Of a stretch of DNA of 64,000 bases, positions 32,736 through 44,300 are shown piece by piece (the stretch's first letter is position 1; every line of letters starts with the position of its first letter). Origin of the DNA: Actinernus sp. WN-2022 (taxonomy: Eukaryota; Cnidaria; Anthozoa; Actiniaria; Actinernidae); the NCBI GenBank assembly GCA_030867875.1, contig JAOWCC010001368.1, positions 5,518,965-5,582,964 on the forward strand, read 5' to 3'. Position numbers and translations under genes: made by a program. Below the pieces are notes generated by a model. It was not told the DNA's origin and made no database searches. It saw only the letters and a program-made list of their open reading frames with translations.

Positions 32736-35397
32736 CTTACCGTATATCGGACTGAGCTATCTCAACATACATAAACCGTGACAAACATGAAAACACACGC
32801 ACAATTGTATTAGAACGTTATTTTATTATGGGTTTAACGGTAGCAGAAACTATCAGATCCGGCAATGTTTGTTGCTAACGGATGATAGACGGTAAACTCC
32901 AATAATAAGCGCTGGCCCATTATACGGTATTCCTAAAGTCAACTTTGGGGTCGTTACTTTCGGAGAGGTCGCTACTTTCGGATTTATTTTAAAACAACCA
33001 TCAAATTTTATCGCTACTTCATTTCGGGGGGTCGTTAGTTTGGAATCTTTACGTTATTCTTGCTTCTGGTGCTCTATTGCCTCTTTTGCGCCTATTAGAA
33101 ACTTTCGCGAATGGAGGCAGTTAGTTACTGTAGAACCTCTGGTACCCAGGGTCAATTAAGAAAGCATCCAGAAAGTTGAAAACGGCCCAAACGATGATTG
33201 CTCATACGCGACAACATTGTTGTCCAAATTAACCAATTATGTGTGAGTGTGGGAAGCGTTGCGTAGTCAGTTGATGCACGTAAACCCGTTCGATCTTCAG
33301 TCTTATAGTTCTTGGTTCTTGGGCTTGGAAATCTCAGGAAACTGTTGACAACTCAGTACGGCTACACTCACTATTAAATAAATTAACACCATATCTTTGG
33401 CATGCTGTGGCGCATTATAGAGTTACCCATTCCTTTAAGTTGTTCCGGCTATTCATTAGTTTGAGTGTCGGAAATCGGAAATCTAGACATTCTAACGTTT
33501 ACCTCCCATGTGCATTTTCTGATAACATCCCTCAACAATTGTCAATTTTCAATCTAAAATTCAAAGAGTTCTCTACCCTTACACATTTTGTAACCTTAAA
33601 ACAAAAGATTATTCAAATAATTCCCCATTCTTTGTTTTTTTCTCTGTCTGCCTTGTTTTTATCAGCACCTTAAACCGCTTATTCGAGAGATTGCGATGGT
33701 TAAAGTCTTGATCGGTATTATGAAAGTCTTTAATACTTCCTCTGCTGCAGACAGGGTTGAGTGGTTATCAACAGTGATGGATTGAATTTTGATTACGCCT
33801 GACCTGTGCCATCAGTAGGGGCAAAACTATTAAGTTTCTGTGGGAAAAAATGCTCGCAAAACATGGTCCGCCAGAGAGTCTGAAAAGCTCGAATTTTCTC
33901 GGCTTCCGAGTTGAATTAACGCTATAATCGGCTGCAGAAAAAGCCTGATAAAGCGGCCCCAAATATGGCAGCAAAGTGAAAAAGCAGTTGAAGTTTCCAC
34001 CAACATATAAATACTTATATAATTGCAGTTTGGGTTTAAGATCCCTTGAATTGTGTTTGCTTTGTCTCTCTGACTCCTACATTTTTGGCTTTGATGCGAA
34101 ATTTTGTGAGTAACTTGCGAGTTACTGCGCATGTGCGAATGAAACATGATTCAAATTCCTGTCTTGAAAAAGATTTCTTGTTTTCGTTCTACTGGTAACC
34201 CTCTCGCTGTTCATCTCTTTGCTGTCTTTGTACCTCTATCAGCCTGAGTGTTGCCCTTTTCCAGTTTGTTATTGCAGCAAAATACAGAATTGTAGTCTAA
34301 GTATTGTCTTTAATTCAGTCAGTAGAAGCTCAGTCTGTATAGACGTTTAGGGAGAAACTGATTCTTCAGCGATTGAGTCCAGTCCTAGATGCAGGCTACT
34401 ACTTCATGTAGCTGTGACAATAGCCTAAATTAGCCTATTTAGTGATTAGCTCTAAAACACCCAAAATTAGTGACTACCTCTGAATACCCTGAATTAGTGA
34501 GCACCTGTTGTTGACGGTTAGGGTGTTTTTTAAATGTAGGGTACTATTTCGGTACGTGCGTCCACCTCTGTAATTGTTACGTGTGTTCGTCCCCTGTAGT
34601 TCGTGCCTTAACCTCAGTCCCAGCGGACTGCCATCATATACACTTCACTTTAGCAGCGTAGCTCCTAGCTTTTGCAGTTATTTTGGGCCACCCAGTATCT
34701 TCTATTATCTTTACATGTTGGTACAAATAAAGTGCTTTTTTGCTGGTGAGTTTGTTTAGTTTTTCATGCAAAACCCGCCCAACATGTCCCCCAAGGCGAT
34801 TCAATAATTCAGTTCTTATCTCGTAGTTACAAACTAAGGTATCGAGATCCAACAGAGTAAGTAAAGTTCTGCTAAGTTGGCCGTAAACTTATAGATACAC
34901 CGACTAACTGGACAAACTTTGGAAAAGATAAAATAAGAAAAAGCAAAGCGGAAAAACAACGCAATAGGCCTCCATCACGTAGCGTCCATGTGGCGTCCCA
35001 GGAGAATAAAAACCTTTGTTCTTGCACTTCTAAACTCGAGACAGAGACGAGGCTAGACTGGAAGTACAAAAGCTATTGTATGTAGCCAAAAGGGACTTCA
35101 CGTGATAAAGGTCTATAAGTAAAAGTTTAGTGATTAGTGCGGTTGTTTCAAGTTTGCTTTTCGTTTAAATATTTTACTCCTATGACAGCGTTTTCTAAAT
35201 GAGAAGTGCAGGGTTTGCAAATTACACTGCCATAGCACAGAAACGCGCGCCGATTGTTTAGCGATATACACTAAGGAAAGTATGACACCAAGTAACTTTT
35301 GTATTTGTTCGCATTTGCGATGCTGTCAAGTTACGTAACTTGTAATATACTGGTAAGTGCATTTGGTTTATACGTAAACAACTAATGAAGTATAGTC
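32736..35397. other. No gene recognised
   Basis: Several short frames (33407-33673, 33830-34147, 34634-34852) show no family motif and no convincing pair of splice sites. The last (minus) reads DLDTLVCNYEIRTELLNRLG and is the most protein-like, but I cannot identify it. Confidence 0.4.
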
Positions 35398-35702
35398 GAG
35401 AGCCCGTAACCAAGAGCGAGAATCTCCCATACTACCTCTATGCTACGGCATTTTCCCAAGATAGGTTATTTTTAGAACGGTTTCCCGCTATTTTTGAGTT
35501 GCAATCATTCCTAAAGGAATATAATCACAAAAGCGTTGCAGACGTGTTGTTGGTATAACAAAAGAAGCTAATGAGGCATATTTTGTTCCGCCACTGGTGT
35601 AACCCGCTAATTGGCCGCAAAAATAATCTAAAAATAGCCCAACTTGTGAAAACGCCGTAGCATCTATATAAGAGATATGGACGCTCTTGGTTATGGGCTC
35701 TT
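35398..35702. mobile_element. MITE family P, copy 1 (agagcccgtaaccaagagcg ends)
   Basis: The left arm gagagcccgtaaccaagagc and right arm gctcttggttatgggctct are inverse, and imperfect similarity continues inward for about 100 bp (tatgctacggcattttcccaa / ttgtgaaaacgccgtagcat). About 305 bp. Related copies at 52561-52670 and 58418-58744. Confidence 0.85.
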
Positions 35703-36625
35703 GGTATAGTATATGGCATCTCGAAGGAATCTGGTTTTTCTTTTCTTTAATCAGTCTAGTTATCTTCTGTACCAATACAATACAAAATTAAATACATATC
35801 TGGCAATTAAACGAGATGCCCCTACCTGTATAACTGTACGTGTCGTTATTGACGAAGTATTTTAGTTGGAAAATTATTTGCTTTCGTTTCACTGCAAAGT
35901 TGTGATTGAAATACAGCTCAAGTTCCCAAATATGGGGCCCCTTCTCCAGTCCTAAAAGTAACATGTAAATTCTCCCTACTTATCTTCATACATTTCTCGT
36001 ATTGTCAGTTAAGAGAATTTGGTGTCACATCAAAACGTTTTTCCCAGGTGACCAACTTCAATATTCTCTTAACCTGCCTGCTTTACTTTGTTCTGACATC
36101 TTAAAGAGAAGTTAGATGTTGATCATCATTGGCCTGGGCTGAAAGTAAAATCAGAAACACACAAAATGATATATAGAGTAATTAGATAATTATCCAATTA
36201 GTAAAATAATTAAGGTTTCTAGTATACGTACGAAATATTGAAAACGTTTAACATTAACATCAGCTCCTTTCAAAAAGTACCGACTGTCGATAAGAGATTG
36301 ATCCGATACAACGTCGGCATAAAATTGCTGTGATAAGATCTCAATGTGGGTAAAGTTTCAAGTTCAAGTTTTGCTCTGTTATTGGCTACCTTGTAAATAC
36401 GACAATACGGGATTTACATTAATATTAGTGATAGACACCAAAAAAAGAAAGTTCAAGTTCCTGTCCGGGGGTAGAGGGGATTTTGGGAGGAGGGGGGAGG
36501 AGGAGGAGGAGGAGGTTTCATTTTTTCGAAAGACTGGTCCGTAAACTGATGGCAATTACGCAAGTATAATGATGAAAGTTCTCTGTTTACCCATCCCCTC
36601 CCATCCCCCATCCTCCCCTTCTCTA

Positions 36626-36668
<43 letters not shown>

Positions 36669-38213
36669 GCATACCTAAAGCAACATTACGTCTTACGCTG
36701 TACTGGGCAGGATCAACAAAGCATTCAATAAACAGTTCCCTCCCACGTGAGTAATGGACTTCCTAACCACCGTTTAAAGCAATCCGGATAAACGACGAAC
36801 TTCCGCGATTTCTGGTGGTTTATGGCACGAACGAATTTCATAGCCCTTAGTGACAAAATACCACACACGGAACCTCGGCCACCGCACTCGTATGGTCGGC
36901 GATCGTTCCCAAGTTTAAGCAAGCCTGTTTAATATAGATGATGTAATCTTATTAGTTGTTTTCTTACAACACACAATACTTTTGCTGTATTTCTGTTGTG
37001 GCTACCTTAGTAAAGATTATTCCGAGTTCTTGCCGTGAAACCTTGCACGACATGATTTCACCTTGAAACTAAAAAGACGAATACAAACAATAAAACAAAA
37101 CAAGATCCAAGGGCGCAAACACGATGTATGTCTGTACGTAGGTTGTGGGTGTACCTTGTCATAGATACGCAAAATCAATTATTGCACAGGGTACGTAAAG
37201 GAGCCGTGTTATGGGAACACAGTTATTGTCATCGATTTTCATATCAACCGACGAACCTCGTGCACATGTGGGATGGTTAAAATAAAAACAAATATGCAAA
37301 ACTAACAAACTGTGTATTGTAGTCTTCAAGGAACATATTGCACATCATTTCAATCAAGTGTTGAAGAAGGAGACTTAACTGTAGCCAAATAACAGCCCTT
37401 TGAAGACCACAATCTCTCCTTTATTTTGGATCAAACTGTGCTTTTGAAATTAATATATGACTAGACAAAAATATTGGATGCACACTACTCTGGACAGTCG
37501 GTTTCGATCCCAGGAGTATGATCTACCCTCACGACCGACTCTGTATAACCATTACAACTAATGAATAAAGGTGACAGATCAAGTCCATATACCAGGACAT
37601 TATATTTCTGTGCCATTGTATACCCAGTTTACTCTCCATCTCGTACAATTCTCCAACTCAACTTGGAAATGTTAAATTAAACCATTCAAAATAGTGTCAC
37701 TGGATTGTTCACCCAATTAAGTGATCTTCGCACATTGAGATAATTACCTTCATATCTGATTGGTCAAACCGTAGAGCGGGTAAAACCCGATAGTGCATCT
37801 CCCGCAGCCTCTCACCTCTCTACGATCGTACGATATAAGGTAATGTTCAAGGTCGGGACTTGTTAAGTTACGCGGTATTATCCCCGTTTGCACTGACCAA
37901 CCACGCGTCCATCAAGTGAAATAGTTGTATCTTGTAAAGAGGACGTTAATCCTTCGAAGTCCACAGCCGAGCAGACCGTCATATCCTGATTTCATTGACA
38001 AAAGGTGAAAGTTTTACCTCAAGGTAGACCTCTTAGTCTGTTTGCATTATCGGTTCATTGTTTGAATTGTTACACTCTGCCATGAAGACAGAGGTTAACT
38101 TTAAGAACACGTTTCTCGCTCCTTCCTAACCATTCATCTGTTTCTTCTATCTATGTTTTTGCTTTCTTAGCCAACGCAGAGCGTCGTCCATTTCAGCTCG
38201 AAAGTGAAAAATC
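35703..38213. other. No gene; simple repeats and region upstream of the C1q-like gene
   Basis: Simple sequence: a purine (ggagga)n tract at about 36463-36520 and (ct)n at about 36637-36665 after poly-C. A reverse CCAAT motif (gattggtcaa) is at about 37760, about 450 bp before the exon 1a ATG, but nothing establishes it as a promoter element. Confidence 0.45.
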
Positions 38214-38324
38214 ATGTCAGTAAAGTTTGGTTGTTTCGTGGTGCTAATCCTCGCTGTATTTGACGTAAATTGCGCAGCAAAGGGAAGACCAAGACGTTTC
38301 AGAAATCACTTCTCTACTAGCTCG
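38214..38324 (+). CDS. FAM132-like: FAM132-like gene, exon 1a (signal peptide)
   Basis: Thirty-seven codons beginning [20 protein letters not shown]: a short basic start, a hydrophobic core (FVVLILAVF) and a small residue near the likely cleavage site, as in a signal peptide. After it comes [11 protein letters not shown], basic with a possible proprotein-convertase site (RPRR). The exon ends tcg|gtaagc, a good donor, in phase 0, matching exon 2. No ATG in better context is nearby. Confidence 0.78.
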
Positions 38325-41300
38325 GTAAGCCTCAAACTCTACATTCTCTTTACGACAACTCATCTAGGTTCTCCAGATACTTTGGTAACCACAATCTGCG
38401 CAACACAACATGAAAACAATTAGACGTATCGAGGAATAAAATATAATACAGTCCTGACCCCTTACATTACAAAAGTGCGTCAGTGAGAATGTAGTAATTC
38501 TCTCTACAGCTGTGCTTAGCATTGTAGATTATGCACTCTTCTGACAACACACTTTTTGACACCGTAGTTGCTAAATCTTTAGCTTAACTCGTGTGGTGAA
38601 ATGGCTCTTTCGATGGGAAAGTAAAGACGCAGTTTATCGCGTTTGAATTTGATTTTATGTATCGGAAGACATGATCACTACCAACGGAGCGTTTGCTTTT
38701 CATCAAGTGCGTGGGGTGTCAATCAAGTGCGTGGGGTGTCAGCTTGATGCTCAGTGAATAACAGAAGAGTTAATTAGTTAAGAAGTGTTACACGTCTTTT
38801 AAAGTCTCACAGAAAGAATATTGCACGTTTTTGGCGCTACCAAATGAATCCTCAAGCTGAAATGCTGAACATTTGACGCTTTTGGATGAATTGATGAATT
38901 TCTAAACAACCCGCAAGCCGATTTTGCTGTTTTTACGAAATGGGCGGTTCAGAGCGGGGGCCTCCTTGGATTTCTCCACAGACGTCTGTTCTAGGTCAAG
39001 CTCCGCCCAACTAATTAGGAACGTAAATAGGGTTATTAACGGAACACTCTACCATAATTCGAGGGGCGGGGCCAAAACGCAGACGACTAGTCACTTGATC
39101 TATCGGTTACGGCTGAGTCTAGTTTTCTTCCGGTCGCTATCGTTTCGAGAGATAATCTCAGGCGACTGCTCTTTTTAGGGCGTAATTAAATATAATATCG
39201 TTGTGTGGTAGCACGTTACGATGTTTTCCATAGAAAGGATGAATAGGATGTACTAGACGCGAGCATGGAAATAAATGCCTGCACTTCTTGTAGCGGTGAG
39301 ACAGTGTTCGACAGGATACGGAACCCTTAGCTCTTGATTGTCAGCCAATAAAATCAAAATATCGTCGCGTGCAGGGTTCCGATGAATGGGCAAGTTGCAA
39401 AAATGGACATACCATCGGCGAAGCGCTCTAACCTTAGCTCTTATGATATTAAATTTCCACCAATCTGACCTCGGGAAATTTTCAGCGCATATATGCACGC
39501 GTTTAGAACTCTAGAACAACAGTTCCAGCCGCGACTTTGGCTTCACCATGGCCTGCGTACATAGAGGACTCCACAAAATGTGCTTCGGTGTGTTCAAGAT
39601 CGAAAATGGCGCGGTTCTCGCTAGTGTATTGTTACTAGTGATTGTTCATGTTCAGTCAGTAACTTCGCGCCACACGAGACCTGCTAACTCAACATGTACC
39701 GAAACGCTACCTCGCGCACACCAACAAGTCGAGAATCCTCCTCGACAGAAACCATGCAAGAACAATAGCGTAAGAATCAGGTTTACTAGTACTTCAATTA
39801 GTTTAGCTATGATTTTATTAACACATATGGTTCATAGCTGTATGGCAGTCTTTGCGGAAGAGGCTCAGCTTGGGGCTTTGTAGTATTTAGACGCTGGTCG
39901 CGGCTCTAACCTCCGCTAACAATTAGCTCAACGTGATCGACTGCTGAAGTGTACCCCGTTGATAATTTCAACATTGAGTGATGAAACAAGAAAACCATGC
40001 ATTTGTTGTAGGAAACCTAGGTAAACACATCAGAAGTCAACCAAGACATGGTGCTGTACCTAGATTAAGATTAGAATCATATCTAATCGTATTTCTTATC
40101 ACGAATTTCATACTTATTTTATCTTTTAGAGATGGGTACTGCACGAGGTAAAGTGTAGAGCTACTTTATGGATGATAATTACTATGTGTTTGTTCTTGCT
40201 ATATATGTTTTGTTTTCTGAGAAGCGATATCTGCTTTTGAAACTTTTCAGACAAGATTTTTCAATTGTCAGTTCATAAAAATTGCTCGGCTCTCCAACTA
40301 ATCAGTGCAATGGATAAGTAGTTCAGTCCTGTAAAATCTATATGCATCAGCGGGAAGCGGATAAACATTGATATATAATCAACTGAAAGTCGATTGGAAT
40401 ATTGACCGCCGTGGGCAGCGTGGAGCAGCTTCGAGTCGGCCCAGCCCTTTTCAGAGGCTAGCGCTCGAAACGTCAGCTGCTACTCGCTTTTGATGGAAGC
40501 TCTTAGTTGATCATGATTATATCAGTGTTTTTCAAACTAATAGTATTGTTTGATTTCTTGCCAATGAAGGGGAATTAGAACAGGGTTGCGCCAAACATTT
40601 CAGCCGGATTGTTGTCGACAGAAATGCCTGGTCATTCATTTTGAAGTTCTTCTTCAGAGCTGAACAATCTCTTTCTGTGTGTCCTGGAATTCAGGTTTTT
40701 TATTTTCTTAACTCATAATTTAGATTCAAAATGTCTGATAAATGTTAAACTGGACTTTGAAATTCTTTGTGCAGAAGCGGCGAACATAAGCTTAGCATAT
40801 GGCGCTGTCTCTTTTCAAACCGGAATCTGTTATTGAATTGTTGCTGATTACATCAGTGTACTCAAGATAATGAATCGGAACGAAGAAACTGAGTAAATTA
40901 CTAAAAGCTATTTTAAGTATTAAAGCAGCCATGGACAGGATAACTACAAAGAGGTCTGGGCGGTGCTAGTTCGAAAAAAAACTGATAGTAAGTCAATCAA
41001 TTTTTTTTCAAGTCCCAATAAACTCGATCCTGTTTTGGAAGACAGATAATACAATGGATAGCTAAAATCTGTAAAAATGGTGTAGTTCGGCGTCGACGGA
41101 CAAGTAGACACTGTTTTTTATCAGTTATAGTTCTCAGTTCGTCGGGAAGACAAAATGGTAATTCTGTTCTCTATTGAAGTTTCTATTGAAAGTTCAAAAC
41201 ACTCATCCATAGCACTAGTCATCTCTAGATATCTTAATTATTGTTCAGTCAATCGACGGATCCGGGTACAACTTTTCCTCCATTTTAACTTAAATTCCGC

Positions 41301-44300
41301 AGTTTTAACTTAAATTATCTATCAAGAGTACCTATAATCTTCGTCTTTCCCCGTTGCTAATTACCGTCTGTTTTTCTATCGTATACTGAACCCTTAGTTT
41401 GTCAGTCTACGGCGGATAATTCGGGAGTTAGTTGTAAGCGTCACACACTGACTTAGAGAAGGACCAATCCAGATGATTGAACTTTTGTTTGCTTCGTGTA
41501 TTGACCTTCTACGTCCTACTCAATGAGTAAAGTAATTTGTTTGTATAGAGAAATGGGTTTTAGCTGTTATTATTAATGTAGTTTTTATAATAACGTGCCT
41601 GATATGTGGGGATTTTAATTTTACAATGGTGTGTCTTCCGTTGAAATGCATGGTGATAAAAGCCTACGTTGTCGTTAGAACGTAAAAAAAAATATTCCAG
41701 CAAATAATTAGATAGTTACTGTGAGATGATTTTGTAACAAGGGAAGTGTTTATTTAGAGTTTTCCTGGTTATTTCCGAAGAAGCTAAAATTTGATCAATC
41801 GACATAAAAGGTTTTACTTTCAATGTTTTTGTCGGAGCTTTAAATTAAGTTGGAGGTCGGCTGTCTTTTGAATATAATATACACGTCCACATTGACATGC
41901 ATATGGATTAACACCTAATCGTTTCTCTCGCGATAGCTGGTCATTATAGCTGTAGCTATAATTATTTACCAACATTTAATTTGGTAGAGTGCGGGGGAAC
42001 AGAACAGGGAGGAGGGAGAATTGGCAAAAAAAATCAGGCAGGAGGGTTCAATGTCCAGAAAAACTAGCCAGGGAGGAGGAAGAATTTAGCATACAGGGAG
42101 GAGGGAGAAAATGGGATCTACATACATGCTCTAGGGAGAAATTTTAAAACTCACTAGGGAGGAGGGAGAAATGTCGGAAAATAATAGGGAGGACTGAGTG
42201 AGATTTCACTACCCGTTCCTCTCCACTCTTGGTAAGGCTCAGCATAAAAAGCATCAAACTCTGAAAACTAAGATGATCGATACAGAACTTTCATATAAAA
42301 TCTTTCATTTCTTATCAAAAGTATGGGGTTGACACCAAATTTCACCAGAACTTTCACCGAACATCGCTGGCGAATTTTGCGAAGTGAAATGCCATGCAAG
42401 TTCTTGCCGGATTCGAAGCATACCAAAATGATGAAATCTAACAGAGTGAAAAGGCCATAACAGTGTCTAACCCCGGGAAATACTGTCCTAAAAAGTTTCG
42501 TTGTTTCATTATTATCAACATATTAGAGAAATTTTCCGAATATTTTAAATTCCAAAGCTAAAAGCTTTTATATCAGAAAAGAATACCTAGAGTCATTTCT
42601 TGTCAGTCAGGAGCGATTATCTATTTAATTTAGGATTTATACTCTAAAATAACAGAAATATAAAAATAACAGAAATATAGATAAATAGATCACCTGAAAT
42701 TCATACCAGGTTAACTGAAATGTGCTAAAAGTAGTTTGGTTTGCAATCAGTAAAGTCGGCGAAAATAAATAAACTACATCATGGCATGTGTTCTTCTTGA
42801 ACAAACAAAATAACAGAACAGAACTTGATTGTAAGATACGGTCGACATTACATTTTCCTCAAGTTTTCTCAGTGGTCAAAATGTGTCTGCCTTATATTTA
42901 CGGAAGAAAGAATATACATAATACTTAGTGTACCTGAATATCATATGTCAGCAGGCGTTTGTAGCTTATAGTGCACATTGTGTCTGAACCAGTGATTTCC
43001 AGGCATCTATTCTTATTCTGGAATACGGTCAATCGAACGCGCCCTAAGTATCCTGAATATCATTGATATGTCAGCAAGTGTTTGTAGATTACAGTACAAA
43101 TTGTACCTGAACCAGTGATTTCCACAGACTATTCCATCTATTCTTATTCTGGAATACAATCAATAACGCGCTCTAAGTGTATCCTGAATATCATATGTCA
43201 GCGAGTGTTTTAGCTTACAGTACAAAATGTACCTAAACCAGTGATTTCCACAGACTATTCCATCTCAATATTCATATTCTGGAATACGGTCAATCGAACG
43301 CGCCCTAAGAAGTAACATGTAATGAGAGTGTAACACCCAACACGTGTTTTTTTTTATTCGTCAAAGAGAACAGCAAATACCACTATGTCTGGAAAGGGAA
43401 CTCCAAAATGAGCCAGATCAAAGGAGTCAGTTGTTTTCCTTCAGAGTTACGAGCATGCAAAGTTCGTGAAAATGATAGTCGAATGTATATTGGAGGTCAA
43501 AGGGTGCAATGCCCTCCAATGGAACATTCCATACATTTGTCTACAATTGATTCGAATTTTGCATGCATGCTTGTATTAAAAACTAATACCATTACAGAAA
43601 AGAGCACCTCAAAATTAGCCAGATTATCAAGTTTCAAATGAATCGGTTGTTTTCCCAGAGACGGAAAACAACCGATTCATTTGAAACTTGATAATCTGGC
43701 TAATTTTGAGTTGCCGGCTCTTTCCAGTGATGGTATTAGTTTTTCTCGTTGCTAAATTGTCAGAAACGCACGAGTTGTGTGCATGTTACACTAGACTGCT
43801 AGCCAGTCTCTTTTATTCAACTAATTTCTATATAATCATGGTTCGGTTAGGTTCAAGATGGCTACACATAAACCTCTGAATTTCAACATAGTTCAACATG
43901 GCGGTATTTTATATATATAATTTTAATTTTAATTAGAGCGGTACTTACCGCTCTAAACCCGCCGTTTAGCCATCTTCCGCCATGTTGAACCATGTTGAAC
44001 CATGCTTATATAGAAATTAACGGAATATAACGGACTTTATAACAGTTTAGGATTACACTCCCAGTTGGCACCAAATCTCGAATGCTTAACCTTCACAAGT
44101 GCGTCCTCTTTCAGGCTCAACCGATTGAAGTGAACGGCAATAATCCTAAGATAAACCCCTATGGAAGCTGGAACAACTTCCTCGGCCAGACATCGAATTC
44201 AAGGAACAACAGGAAGGGGAAACTAAGGACCAAACTCGGGCCAGTACAGGTAAGCCATCTTGGATTATGATGCATTGTGGGTAGATCGATGGTTGGGATC

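Noticed and set aside
34634..34852. 72-residue minus-strand frame (DLDTLVCNYEIRTELLNRLG)
   Set aside because: Somewhat protein-like but unidentified and isolated; not enough to call a gene.
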